Shown in pieces: positions 1 to 8,444 of a stretch of DNA of 64,000 bases (the first letter of the stretch is position 1; every line of letters starts with the position of its first letter). The stretch spans positions 1 through 64,000 of the forward strand of contig CANQXZ010000001.1 of assembly GCA_947627955.1 (NCBI GenBank). The letters run 5' to 3'. The notes below the pieces were generated by a model that saw only the letters and a program-made list of their open reading frames with translations, had not been told where the DNA came from and searched no databases. The translations under genes and the position numbers were made by a program. Source of the stretch: an uncultured Clostridia bacterium. Its GTDB lineage: Bacteria; Bacillota; Clostridia; Christensenellales; Borkfalkiaceae.

Positions 1-996
1 CTGTTGGCAAATCCCGCAAGGGAGGCGAGGGGCATTGTCATAGAAGCCCGCCTTGACAAGGGCAAGGGACCCGTAGCCACCGTGCTCGTGCAGAACGGCA
101 CGCTCCACACTGGAGACAACCTCATTTCGGGGACCGTCACGGGCAGGGTGCGCGCGATGATAGACGACGCGGGCAAGACCGTCAAAGAGGCTGGTCCTTC
201 CATGGCGGTGAACGTGCTCGGGCTCGAAGAAGTTCCCAATTCGGGCGATCCGATATACGCCGTTTCGCAATCCCTCATGAAGCAGGTTATGGACGAGAGG
301 AAGAGAAAGGAGAGCGAGTCCATGATAAAGACCGCTTCCAAGGTTTCTCTCGACGACGTTTTCGGCAAGATAGCCGAGGGCAATATGAAGAGCCTCAACC
401 TCATAATAAAGGGCGACGTGCAGGGTTCGGTGGAGGCTGTAAAGCAGTCCGTGGTAAAACTTTCCAACGAGGAAGTGCAGGTAAAAGTTATCCACAGCGG
501 CGCGGGCGCGGTCACCGAGACCGACGTCATGCTCGCCGATTCCTCCAACGCGATAATCCTTGCGTTCAACGTCCGCCCGGACACCAAGGCAAAGGCGCTC
601 GCGGAAAGGAGCAAGGTGGATATCCGCACCTACCGCATAATATACGATTTGCTCGACGACATAGAGGCGGCGCTCAAAGGCATGCTTTCGCCCAAATATC
701 AGGAAGTGCTGCTCGGCAAGTGCGAAGTGCGCCAGACCTTCCATATCACGGGCGTGGGCAACGTGGCGGGGTGCTACGTGCTCGACGGCAAGATCGTCAG
801 GGGCGGCAAACTGCGCATATACCGCGACGACGTGCTCGTTGTGGAGGGCAACGTAAAACAGCTCAAACGCTTCAAGGACGACGTCAAAGAAGTGGCTCAG
901 GGCTTCGAGTGCGGCTGCGCGATAGAGGGTTTCAACGATATAAAAGTCGGAGATATAATCGAGTGCTATCTCATAGAGCAGGTGGCGGCGGTATAA
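1..996 (+). CDS. infB: Translation initiation factor IF-2, C-terminal part
   Basis: Cytoplasmic GTPase that places initiator tRNA on the 30S subunit. Only the last 331 codons are present; the frame is open to the left edge, so the G domain lies outside. What remains matches the region after the G domain: a beta-barrel domain (about residues 5-90), the IF-2 domain 3 segment with the [13 protein letters not shown] signature (near 131-143), and the final barrel with [10 protein letters not shown] (near 250-260). It is followed after 3 bases by rbfA, the usual infB-rbfA order. Identity is secure; the true start is outside the window. Confidence 0.97.
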   Translation: MLANPAREARGIVIEARLDKGKGPVATVLVQNGTLHTGDNLISGTVTGRVRAMIDDAGKTVKEAGPSMAVNVLGLEEVPNSGDPIYAVSQSLMKQVMDERKRKESESMIKTASKVSLDDVFGKIAEGNMKSLNLIIKGDVQGSVEAVKQSVVKLSNEEVQVKVIHSGAGAVTETDVMLADSSNAIILAFNVRPDTKAKALAERSKVDIRTYRIIYDLLDDIEAALKGMLSPKYQEVLLGKCEVRQTFHITGVGNVAGCYVLDGKIVRGGKLRIYRDDVLVVEGNVKQLKRFKDDVKEVAQGFECGCAIEGFNDIKVGDIIECYLIEQVAAV

Positions 997-999
997 AAT

Positions 1000-1359
1000 A
1001 TGAAGAGCGTAAGAGGCGAGAGACTCGCGAGCGAATTCCGCAAGGAGATATATGCCGTTATCTCGGGGAAACTTAAAAGCAGATTCCCCGGACTTTCGGC
1101 AATAATAAGCGTGACTGCGGCGGACGTAGCTCCCGATCTCAAAAGCGCAAAAATATATCTCAGCATATACGACGCGGACAAGGAGAGGGCGGAGTATACC
1201 TATAAGACGATATGCGAAAACGCGGGGTATATCCGCAGCGACCTCTCTAAATCGATGCACATAAGAACAGTGCCCGAGCTCCGTTTCATAAAGGACGGCA
1301 GTATGGAGTACGGCGAAAAGATCGACAAAATATTGACGGATATTCACGGTAATGAATAA
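1000..1359 (+). CDS. rbfA: 30S ribosome-binding factor A
   Basis: Small KH-fold assembly factor that binds 16S rRNA late in 30S maturation. It has 119 residues, the normal size. The N-terminal R-GERLASEFRKEIYAVISGKL region and the central segment on progressive strand pairing (SAKIYLSIY) fit RbfA, as does the C-terminal PELRFIKDGSMEYGEKID. It starts 3 bases after infB and its end overlaps nrnA by 8 bases, so translation is probably coupled. No separate promoter is seen. Confidence 0.95.
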   Translation: MKSVRGERLASEFRKEIYAVISGKLKSRFPGLSAIISVTAADVAPDLKSAKIYLSIYDADKERAEYTYKTICENAGYIRSDLSKSMHIRTVPELRFIKDGSMEYGEKIDKILTDIHGNE

Positions 1360-2311
1360 TTCTTTTTCGGAAATTATCGACCAACTGAATAGAGCTGACA
1401 AAATAGCGGTGTTCTGCCACGCCCGTCCCGACGGCGACGCGCTCGGCAGCGGGCTCGCGCTCTGTCTCGCCCTCGAAAATTTGGGCAAAAAGGCAGTAAT
1501 GTGCTGCGAGGACGAGCCTCCCGCAAGATTCATGTTCATGCCCGAATTCGAAAAGGTGTCCACCGCGCTCCCCAACATGGACTATGACGTCTTTGTCACT
1601 GTAGACTGCGCCGACGATACCCGCATGGGCTGTTTTTCCAAGACGTGCAAGAAGTTCAAAAAGACGACGATAAATATCGACCACCACATTTCCAATGACG
1701 GCTACGCCAAGATGAACTACGTCAAAGTTTGTCCTGCTACATGCGAGATAATGACCGAACTTCTGTATACGGCGGGCTATGAGATAACCCCCGCCATCGC
1801 GAATCTGCTCATGATAGGTCTTGTGACGGACAGCGGCATGTTCATGCACAAGGACGTCACGGATACAACGTTTAAAGTTGCCGCACTGCTCAGGGAAAAG
1901 GGCGCCGACGTAGACTCGATCTACTACAACATGTTTGCACGCCAGCCGAAAGCGCGTGCGCTGCTGTACGGCAGGGTGATGAACGGATTGAGGTTTGCGC
2001 TCGAAGACAAGCTGGCTATCATAGTCATACACGAAAAGGATATGGCGGAGCTCGGCGCAGACAAGAGCCTTACGGAGGGCTTTGTCGATTTTCCTCTCAC
2101 CGTGGACGGCGTTGAGGTGGCGGCTTCGCTCATGGAATACAGGAAGAACCAATACAAGGTCTCGCTGCGCAGCAAGGGCAAAGTAAACGTCAACGCGGTC
2201 GCGACCTCTTTCGGCGGCGGCGGACATATCCTCGCGAGCGGCTGCATGCTGTTCGGGGAAGAGGAAGAAGTCGTCGAAAAGATTACATATGCCGTAAGCC
2301 TCAACTTATGA
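1352..2311 (+). CDS. nrnA: DHH-family oligoribonuclease / pAp phosphatase
   Basis: Bifunctional NrnA: degrades very short RNA oligonucleotides and hydrolyses 3'-phosphoadenosine 5'-phosphate. The 319 residues carry the DHH motif set: ARPDGDALGS (24-33), an aspartate-rich VDCADD stretch, DHH at 110-112, and the DHHA1 glycine motif GGGGH at 288-292. All expected metal ligands are visible. It overlaps rbfA by 8 bases and truB by 4, in the order rbfA-nrnA-truB-ribF common in Firmicutes. It is close to the family length. Confidence 0.93.
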   Translation: MNNSFSEIIDQLNRADKIAVFCHARPDGDALGSGLALCLALENLGKKAVMCCEDEPPARFMFMPEFEKVSTALPNMDYDVFVTVDCADDTRMGCFSKTCKKFKKTTINIDHHISNDGYAKMNYVKVCPATCEIMTELLYTAGYEITPAIANLLMIGLVTDSGMFMHKDVTDTTFKVAALLREKGADVDSIYYNMFARQPKARALLYGRVMNGLRFALEDKLAIIVIHEKDMAELGADKSLTEGFVDFPLTVDGVEVAASLMEYRKNQYKVSLRSKGKVNVNAVATSFGGGGHILASGCMLFGEEEEVVEKITYAVSLNL

Positions 2312-3153
2312 CGGGTTTTATCTGCGTAGACAAGGAAGAGGGCGTATCTTCGGCTGCCGAAGTGGGCAGGATAAGAAGGCTCACGGGCACGCCGTGCGGG
2401 CATATGGGCACGCTCGACCCGATGGCTTCGGGGGTCTTGCCCGTCGCCATAGGCAATGCGGCGCGGCTATTCGGCTATTTCAGCGGAAAGACAAAGGTAT
2501 ACGAAGCCGTATTCAGGTTCGGGGCAGACAGCGATACCCTCGACACTACGGGCGAGCTCCGCACGGGAATGCCCGTCCCGTCCGAGAGCGAAATTGCGGG
2601 AGTCCTTGGCGAATTCACGGGTAAAATCTGTCAGATACCCCCCAGATACAGCGCAAAAAACATTAACGGCAGGCGCGGGTATGAGCTTGCGCGGAAGGGC
2701 ATAGAGTTTTCGCTGCCACCCAAGGAAGTCGAAGTACATTCGATTTCGCTTGTCGGGCGCGTATCCTGCGACAGTTTCCGCTTTATTATAGAGTGCGGCG
2801 GCGGAACTTACATCCGCGCGCTTGCGCGCGACATTGCGGCGCGGCTCGGCACCGCGGCGGTAATGAGTTCGCTCGTGCGCACAAGAAGCGGAATATTTAC
2901 GATAGAAAATTCCGTAAAGAGCGCGGCGCTGACTGCGGAAAATTTCCGTTCTCATATAATAAAAACTCAGGACGTGTTGAGTTTTGACTGTATTTATCCG
3001 TCAAGGGAGCAGGCGTTTAAGCTCTTTAACGGGCTCGGCGTTCAAAGCGATCTCAAAGACGGCACATATAAAATTTTCGACGCCTCGGGCGAATTTTACG
3101 GACTTGCGGAAGTTAGCGACGGCGTTTTGAAGGTCAGGACAAAATTATGCTGA
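2308..3153 (+). CDS. truB: tRNA pseudouridine-55 synthase
   Basis: Makes pseudouridine 55 in the T-loop of tRNAs. The catalytic aspartate is D37 in GTLDPMASG; the following GVLPVAIGNA and the later GGGTYIRALARDIA segment are family signatures. Length 281 residues, slightly short of the forms with a full PUA domain but with a reduced C-terminal domain present. The ATG overlaps the nrnA stop by 4 bases (ATGA type), and the end overlaps ribF by 7. Confidence 0.95.
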   Translation: MTGFICVDKEEGVSSAAEVGRIRRLTGTPCGHMGTLDPMASGVLPVAIGNAARLFGYFSGKTKVYEAVFRFGADSDTLDTTGELRTGMPVPSESEIAGVLGEFTGKICQIPPRYSAKNINGRRGYELARKGIEFSLPPKEVEVHSISLVGRVSCDSFRFIIECGGGTYIRALARDIAARLGTAAVMSSLVRTRSGIFTIENSVKSAALTAENFRSHIIKTQDVLSFDCIYPSREQAFKLFNGLGVQSDLKDGTYKIFDASGEFYGLAEVSDGVLKVRTKLC

Positions 3154-4040
3154 AAATAATAAATTACAACGAGGATGAATACGATTTTCCCTGTCTGCTC
3201 GTGCTCGGGTGCTTCGACGCCCTGCACGCGGGACACTGCGAGTTGCTGAAAAAAGCCCGTCTGCAAGCCAAGATAAACGGGCTGGATCTGGGCGTCATGA
3301 TGTTCGAGGGCGGCAAGGGCGGCAAGCCCGTGTACACCTTTGAAGAGCGGCTCGCGCTGCTCGGCGCATTCAACGTGAAGTTCGTGCTGAAAATCGACTA
3401 CAACGAGGAATTCAGAAAGATCACCGCCGACGGGTTCTTGAAGACGCTCGAAGAAAAGCTCAACCTTAAAGGCTTGATGAGCGGTAAAGATTTCAGGTTC
3501 GGCGCAGGCGCCAAGGGCAAGGCTTCAACGCTTAAAGCCTATGCCGACGACGAGGAGAACGGCGTTTGGTATGCATCTGTCAAGGACGTCATGCACGACG
3601 GCGAGAAGATAAGCACCTCTATGATAAAATCCCTTCTCGACATCGGCGACGTAAAGACCGCAAACGAGCTTCTGACGAGAAATTACTCCGTCACGGGCAC
3701 GGTAGTGCAGGGCGCCGCGAGGGGCGGGGAGCTGCTCGGCTATCCCACAATGAACATAACATATCCCGATAACAAGGCGGAGGTAAAGCGCGGCGTATAC
3801 GCCGTGAAGTGCCGCGTACAGGGAAAAGAATATAACGGGATAGCGAATTTCGGTCCGAGACCCACTTTCGGCGAAGAGGAAACCGCGCTCGAAGTGCATC
3901 TTGACGGGTTCACGGGCAAAAACTACGGCGAGGAAGTTACCGTAGAGTTTATCGCATACATACGCGACATCAAAAAATTCGATTCTGCCGACGGGCTCAA
4001 AAAACAGCTCGGCGAAGACATGGAGAAGATAAAAAACTGA
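3147..4040 (+). CDS. ribF: Bifunctional riboflavin kinase / FAD synthetase
   Basis: Converts riboflavin to FMN and then FAD. The N-terminal nucleotidyltransferase half has a divergent but readable HxGH signature in GCFDALHAGH (about residues 22-31) where most members have GNFDGVHxGH. The C-terminal kinase domain is typical: GGELLGYPTMNI, GVYAV and NFGPRPTF, then a short ExHxDxF-like segment. Length 297 is normal. No FMN riboswitch precedes it; expression must come from the upstream operon. It ends 1 base before the endonuclease IV start. Confidence 0.94.
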   Translation: MLKIINYNEDEYDFPCLLVLGCFDALHAGHCELLKKARLQAKINGLDLGVMMFEGGKGGKPVYTFEERLALLGAFNVKFVLKIDYNEEFRKITADGFLKTLEEKLNLKGLMSGKDFRFGAGAKGKASTLKAYADDEENGVWYASVKDVMHDGEKISTSMIKSLLDIGDVKTANELLTRNYSVTGTVVQGAARGGELLGYPTMNITYPDNKAEVKRGVYAVKCRVQGKEYNGIANFGPRPTFGEEETALEVHLDGFTGKNYGEEVTVEFIAYIRDIKKFDSADGLKKQLGEDMEKIKN

Positions 4041-4041
4041 T

Positions 4042-4896
4042 ATGATAAAGTTCGGACCGAGCGGCAACGGCGAGGCGTTTTACGCGGCGGGACATAAGCA
4101 CACCGAAGAGGCTGCCGGATATTGCAGGGAACTCGGGCTCGGCTGTTACGAGTATTCTTTCGGCAGAGGGGTCAATCTTTCCGCCGAAAAAGCCGTAAAA
4201 ATCGGCAGGGCTTTCGGGGAATGCGGCGTTGAGATAAGCGTTCACGCGCCCTATTTTATCAACTTTGCCAATCCCGAGGACGAAGCCGCGGAAAAATCGT
4301 ATAACTATGTGCTCGACAGCGCGCGCTGTCTGAGGCTCTTGGGCGGAAACAGGGTGGTTTTTCACCCCGCGGCGCAGGGCAAAGCAACGAGGGAAGAGGC
4401 GGTCATGCGCACCGCCGACAGGCTCAAAATACTGCGTGACCGCGTCTATGAGAGCGGTCTTAATGATATAATGTTCTGCCCGGAGACCATGGGCAAGCTG
4501 GCGCAGATAGGCACTCTCGGCGAAATAGTGGAGTTCTGCAAGATAGACCCCTGTTTTACGCCCGCCGTGGATTTCGGGCATATCAACGCCCGCGAACAGG
4601 GCAGTTTAAAGACTGTCGGAGACTATAAAGAGCGCCTTATGTACATGATTGACGAGCTCGGCTTCGACAGGGTGAAGAACTTTCACGTGCACTTTTCAAA
4701 GATAATGTACGGCGGGAAAGGGGAGATAAAGCATCTCACATTCGAGGACCGCGAATACGGCCCCGAATTTGAGCCTCTTGCCGAGGCGATTGCGGAGCTT
4801 AGGCTCGAACCGTATATCATCTGCGAGTCCGCGGGCACGCAGGCGGAGGACGCCGCCGAAATGAAACGTATATACAATAGTATTGACACGCTGTAA
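4042..4896 (+). CDS. nfo: Endonuclease IV family AP endonuclease
   Basis: TIM-barrel zinc enzyme that cuts DNA at abasic sites. Zinc-ligand segments appear in order: SVHAPYFIN, VFHPAA, CPETMGK, DFGHINAR, NFHVHFSK and IICESAG. The length of 284 residues is usual. It starts 1 base after ribF and probably shares its transcript. Its last 14 bases contain the start of the promoter for the following peptidase gene. The subfamily can also include sugar-isomerase-like TIM barrels, but the order of the ligands favours the nuclease. Confidence 0.88.
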   Translation: MIKFGPSGNGEAFYAAGHKHTEEAAGYCRELGLGCYEYSFGRGVNLSAEKAVKIGRAFGECGVEISVHAPYFINFANPEDEAAEKSYNYVLDSARCLRLLGGNRVVFHPAAQGKATREEAVMRTADRLKILRDRVYESGLNDIMFCPETMGKLAQIGTLGEIVEFCKIDPCFTPAVDFGHINAREQGSLKTVGDYKERLMYMIDELGFDRVKNFHVHFSKIMYGGKGEIKHLTFEDREYGPEFEPLAEAIAELRLEPYIICESAGTQAEDAAEMKRIYNSIDTL

Positions 4897-4911
4897 AATT
4901 TTTGTTAAAAT
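4883..4911 (+). promoter_or_regulatory. Sigma-A promoter of the Xaa-Pro peptidase gene
   Basis: TTGACA at 4883-4888, exactly 17 bases, then TAAAAT at 4906-4911. The -35 element lies inside the end of the upstream nfo gene. Transcription would start near 4918, about 11 bases before the ATG at 4929, so the leader is very short and may include only part of the AGGGGAA ribosome-binding sequence at 4914-4920. Confidence 0.85.
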
Positions 4912-4928
4912 ATAGGGGAAATACGGCT

Positions 4929-5978
4929 ATGGCAATGGACAACACGTACAAAATTTTCAATGCGGTCAAGGCGCAGGCGACATTCACCCCGCAGGAGGAT
5001 CTGAGAAGATATCTCACGGGTTTTGCCTCCTCGTTCGGCTATGTGGTAACCGACAGGCATTCTTCGGTGTTTTACACCGACCCACGGTATGTGGAGGGGG
5101 CGAAAGAAGCCCTGAAAGATACCGCGATAGAGGTAAAGCTGTTCAACGGGACGCTGGAAAGCGTCTTGAAGCAGTATAAGGAGATCGCCGTTCCCCTTTC
5201 GGGAATGCTTTATCCCGACTATCTCCGCCTCGCGGCGCTGAACATTAAGATAGTGGACAGCTCGCAGGCTTTTACGGAAGCCATGGCGGTTAAGGAGAGC
5301 GAGGAGCTCGCCTGCATAAAAAAGGCGTGCGAGATCGCAGACAGCGCATACTTAGCCCTGTTGCCCCGCATAAAAGAGGGGATGAGCGAAAACGAAGTTG
5401 CGGCTGAGCTCGAATATCTCATGAGGCGTTTCGGCGCTTCGGGCACGAGTTTTGAAACGATAGTCGCGTTCGGCGAAAATTCGAGCGTTCCCCATCACGA
5501 GACGGGCGACAGAAAGCTCAGATTCGGCGACATAATCCTTATCGACTTCGGGTGCCGCTACAACGGATACTGTTCGGACTGCACGCGCACTTTCCTGTTC
5601 GGCGACGACGGGAAGCACGGGGAGTTCAAGGAGATTTACGGGCATGTGTTAAAAGCCCATATGCTTGCGAAAGAGCAGATAACTTCCGGGATAACGGGAA
5701 GGGAAGCCGACGGCTACGCGAGAGATCATCTCCGCGCGTTCGGTCTCGATAAGTATTTCACGCATTCGCTCGGGCACGGCATAGGCATCAACATTCACGA
5801 GTTTCCTGTACTGTCTTACAGGAGCCTCGACGTTTTAAAGGACAACATGGTATTTTCCGACGAGCCCGGCGTATACTTCGAGGGCAAATTCGGCATAAGG
5901 ATAGAAGATACGGTCACATTGGACAACGGAAACGTTGTAAGTCTGACCGATTCCGATAAAAATTTAACAGTAATTTAA
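4929..5978 (+). CDS. Xaa-Pro aminopeptidase (M24 family)
   Basis: Cytoplasmic metallopeptidase that removes an N-terminal residue preceding proline. Creatinase-like N-domain, then the pita-bread domain with dimetal ligands in [30 protein letters not shown] and GIRIEDTV. I chose ATG 4929 (349 residues) over the in-frame TTG at 4902, because the -10 element of a strong promoter lies at 4906-4911 and AGGGGAA precedes 4929; ATG 4935 is also possible. It is followed by efp, a very common Firmicute pairing and sensible because EF-P eases translation of proline runs. Confidence 0.92.
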   Translation: MAMDNTYKIFNAVKAQATFTPQEDLRRYLTGFASSFGYVVTDRHSSVFYTDPRYVEGAKEALKDTAIEVKLFNGTLESVLKQYKEIAVPLSGMLYPDYLRLAALNIKIVDSSQAFTEAMAVKESEELACIKKACEIADSAYLALLPRIKEGMSENEVAAELEYLMRRFGASGTSFETIVAFGENSSVPHHETGDRKLRFGDIILIDFGCRYNGYCSDCTRTFLFGDDGKHGEFKEIYGHVLKAHMLAKEQITSGITGREADGYARDHLRAFGLDKYFTHSLGHGIGINIHEFPVLSYRSLDVLKDNMVFSDEPGVYFEGKFGIRIEDTVTLDNGNVVSLTDSDKNLTVI

Positions 5979-6003
5979 GGTTTTATTTAAGGAGAATATA
6001 TTT

Positions 6004-6579
6004 ATGGCATCTATTTTAGCAGGCGACATAAGAAAGGGCACGACTTTCGAATACAACGGCAAGGGCGTTTACACCGTGACCGAGTTCCAGCACGTCAAGC
6101 CCGGCAAGGGCGCGGCGTTCGTGCGCGCCACCCTCAAAAACGTGGTGACAGGACAAGTCCTTTCGGATGTTACCTTCAACCCCACCATGAAACTCGAAAC
6201 CGCGCAGGTCGAGACGAGAAAGATGACCTATCTCTATACGGACGGCGAGTTCTATAACTTCATGGACCCCGACACGTACGAGCAGATAGCTCTCAATCAC
6301 GATCAGGTGGAAGAGGCGCTCAAATACATCAAGGAAAACGACGTTGTGACCGTCAAGTCCTTGAACGGCGCGGCGTTCTCCGTAGAGCCCGAAAACTTTG
6401 TCGAACTGAAAATAATAGAGTGCGAACCGGGCGTACGCGGCAACACCGCCACGAACGTCATGAAGAACGCGGTAGTCGAGACGGGCGCGACCATTCAGGT
6501 GCCCATGTTCGTGGAAGAGGGCGAAGTCATAAGGATAGATACGCGCACCGGCGAATATATGTCGAGGGTCGGTAAATAA
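6004..6579 (+). CDS. efp: Elongation factor P
   Basis: Binds stalled ribosomes and promotes peptide bond formation at polyproline stretches. Length 191 with a KOW-like N-domain and two OB folds. The KPGKG loop places the modifiable lysine at residue 35, equivalent to the B. subtilis K32 position. AAGGAG lies 9 bases before the ATG. It sits 25 bases after the Xaa-Pro peptidase and 3 bases before dtd, so the three form a likely operon. Confidence 0.97.
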   Translation: MASILAGDIRKGTTFEYNGKGVYTVTEFQHVKPGKGAAFVRATLKNVVTGQVLSDVTFNPTMKLETAQVETRKMTYLYTDGEFYNFMDPDTYEQIALNHDQVEEALKYIKENDVVTVKSLNGAAFSVEPENFVELKIIECEPGVRGNTATNVMKNAVVETGATIQVPMFVEEGEVIRIDTRTGEYMSRVGK

Positions 6580-6582
6580 GCT

Positions 6583-7020
6583 GTGATCGCGGTGATCCAG
6601 CGCGTAAAACGCACCTCGCTCTACGTCGACGGCTCGCTCATTTCCGAAATCGAGGGCGGGCTTGCCGTCTATTTGGGGATAAAGGCGGGCGATAACGAAG
6701 CTCAGGCGGAGGCGATGGCTAAAAAACTCTCCGCTCTGAGGATATTCGAGGATACCGAAGGCAAGATGAACCGCTCCGTCACGGACGTCGGCGGGCAGAT
6801 CTTGCTCATCTCGCAGTTCACTCTGCTCGGCGATCTGTCCCACGGGAACAGACCGAGTTTTTCCGACGCGGAGAGACCAGAAAGGGCGAAGATACTGTAC
6901 GATTTGGTGGGCGAACGCCTTGCCGCGCGCGGGATAATCGTAAAAAAGGGCGTTTTCGGCGCCGATATGAAGATACAACAATACAACGACGGACCTGTTT
7001 CCGTCATCTTCGAAATTTAG
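6583..7020 (+). CDS. dtd: D-aminoacyl-tRNA deacylase
   Basis: Hydrolyses D-amino acids, and glycine mischarged on tRNA-Ala, from tRNA. The 145 residues include the SQFTL catalytic motif (near 76-80) and a C-terminal NDGPVSV motif close to the usual NGPVT(I/V). The start is GTG at 6583, 3 bases after efp; there is no good Shine-Dalgarno sequence, so translation is probably coupled. A hairpin terminator follows directly. Confidence 0.94.
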   Translation: MIAVIQRVKRTSLYVDGSLISEIEGGLAVYLGIKAGDNEAQAEAMAKKLSALRIFEDTEGKMNRSVTDVGGQILLISQFTLLGDLSHGNRPSFSDAERPERAKILYDLVGERLAARGIIVKKGVFGADMKIQQYNDGPVSVIFEI

Positions 7021-7025
7021 ACTTA

Positions 7026-7047
7026 CAGGGCGCTTGCGCCCTGTTTT
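7026..7047 (+). terminator. Intrinsic terminator after dtd
   Basis: Inverted repeat CAGGGCGC / GCGCCCTG at 7026-7033 and 7036-7043, effectively a 7-bp stem with a CTTG loop, followed by TTTT and, after GGTG, a second TTTT. The T tract ends at the start codon of the next gene (ATG 7056). Confidence 0.8.
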
Positions 7048-7055
7048 GGTGTTTT

Positions 7056-7892
7056 ATGAAAATCCGTTATCTCGGTACAGGAGCCGCCGAAGGCGTGCCC
7101 GCTATGTTCTGCAACTGCGTCTTTTGTAAAAAAATACGAGAAGCGGGACCATACGAATTTCGCACCCGCACGCAGGTGCTCATAGACGATAAGATCTGCC
7201 TCGATTTTCCGCCCGAGGCGTACGTGCATTCCCTTGTATACGGCATAAATTATTCGTCGCTTGAATATCTCCTCGTGACCCATTCTCATATGGATCACTT
7301 TTATGCCCACGATTTTATCCTGCGCGGCTACAAATATGCCGCCGTTGCGGCGAAGACGCTGAATATCTACGGCAACGAAGAGGTGCGGAAGGTCTTTTCC
7401 GAATGCACGGCGCGGGAAATGAAGCCCGAAGTCACGCCCAACTTAAAGTTCACGCACGTAAAGGCGTTCAGTGAATTTTTCGTGGGGGATTACAGGGTGC
7501 TTGCCGTCCCCGCCCGCCACGGCACGGCGGAAGAGGCGCTTCTTTACTACGTGGAAAAGGATAAAAAGGGCTATCTGCACATGCACGATACGGGCAGGCT
7601 CGGCGACGATGTGTTTTTATATCTTGCCCAAAACGGCGCGAGAGCGGGCGCTGTGAGCCTCGACTGCACATTCCTCGACGGCGACGGCGGCGAAAACGCC
7701 CGCCATATGGGCTTGAATGACGACGAAGCCATGCGCGCCAAACTCCGCGAATTCGGCATTGCGGACGATAATACCCGCTTTATCCTGACGCATTTTTCGC
7801 ACAATTCAAATCCTTTGAGGGAGAGGACGGAAAGATTGGCTGCCCGTCACGGCATGACAGCCGCGTACGACGGCTTTGAAACGGACTTTTGA
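7056..7892 (+). CDS. PhnP-like metallo-beta-lactamase-fold hydrolase
   Basis: Predicted zinc phosphodiesterase of the metallo-beta-lactamase fold. The N-terminus has the PhnP pattern GTGAAEGVP followed by a CNCVFC cysteine cluster, and the HSHMDH metal motif lies at about residues 74-79; further histidines occur in ARHG, HMHDTG and THFSHN. Length 278. No C-P lyase genes are nearby, so the substrate is unknown. The ATG lies right behind the dtd terminator and has only GGTG as a weak ribosome-binding sequence. It ends 2 bases before the DUF5662 gene. Confidence 0.8.
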   Translation: MKIRYLGTGAAEGVPAMFCNCVFCKKIREAGPYEFRTRTQVLIDDKICLDFPPEAYVHSLVYGINYSSLEYLLVTHSHMDHFYAHDFILRGYKYAAVAAKTLNIYGNEEVRKVFSECTAREMKPEVTPNLKFTHVKAFSEFFVGDYRVLAVPARHGTAEEALLYYVEKDKKGYLHMHDTGRLGDDVFLYLAQNGARAGAVSLDCTFLDGDGGENARHMGLNDDEAMRAKLREFGIADDNTRFILTHFSHNSNPLRERTERLAARHGMTAAYDGFETDF

Positions 7893-7894
7893 CA

Positions 7895-8428
7895 ATGAAC
7901 TTTTTCAAGCATCTGCGCACAGTGGGAAGGCACAGAAGGGAAGTGAGAAAACTCTGCTTCAAGGCGGGGTTGGTATGGCAGGGGCTCACGCACGACCTGT
8001 CCAAGTATTCGCGCGCGGAATTTCTTCCCGGGGTGAAGTACTATCAGGGATACCGCAGCCCGCAGGCGCGGGAGAGGGAGGTTTTGGGCTATTCCGCCGC
8101 GTGGCTACACCATAAGGGCAGAAACAAGCACCATTTCGAGTATTGGACGGACTTTGCCGACGGCAAAAGGGTGTATGTCGACATGCCCGCAAAGTACTTC
8201 GCGGAGATGGTGTGCGACAGGATAGCCGCAAGCAAGATATACCTTAAAGACAAGTACGACGACGGCTGTCCTCTGGAATATTTCCATACGCGTACGGACA
8301 GGGACGGAATGAACGCCCTTACCGCCGAACGGCTCGAACATTTCCTCACGCTCTTAAAGGAAAAGGGCGAAAAGGAGATGTTCGCCCGCCTCAGACAATA
8401 TGTCAGGGAAAATAAAAAAGCGCGTTGA
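7895..8428 (+). CDS. DUF5662 family protein
   Basis: Function unknown. Recognised from the segments CFKAGLVWQGLTHDLSKYS, WLHHKGRNKHHFEYW and MPAKYFAEMVCDRIAAS, which are typical of this widespread Clostridia family. The clustered histidines and aspartates (HDLSK, HH, HH, D) resemble an HD-like metal site, but this is inference. ATG 7895 was chosen over the TTG at 7889, which would overlap the upstream stop. Length 177 residues. It shares a transcript with the PhnP-like gene. The stop codon lies in the loop of the terminator. Confidence 0.75.
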   Translation: MNFFKHLRTVGRHRREVRKLCFKAGLVWQGLTHDLSKYSRAEFLPGVKYYQGYRSPQAREREVLGYSAAWLHHKGRNKHHFEYWTDFADGKRVYVDMPAKYFAEMVCDRIAASKIYLKDKYDDGCPLEYFHTRTDRDGMNALTAERLEHFLTLLKEKGEKEMFARLRQYVRENKKAR

Positions 8429-8441
8429 CCGCGCTTTTTTT
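8414..8441. terminator. Bidirectional terminator
   Basis: A6-GCGCG stem (8414-8424) pairs with CGCGC-T6 (8430-8440) around the loop TTGAC, which contains the TGA stop of the DUF5662 gene. The A and T runs serve both the plus-strand gene and the convergent ferritin-like gene ending at 8445. Confidence 0.85.
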
Positions 8442-8444
8442 GTT

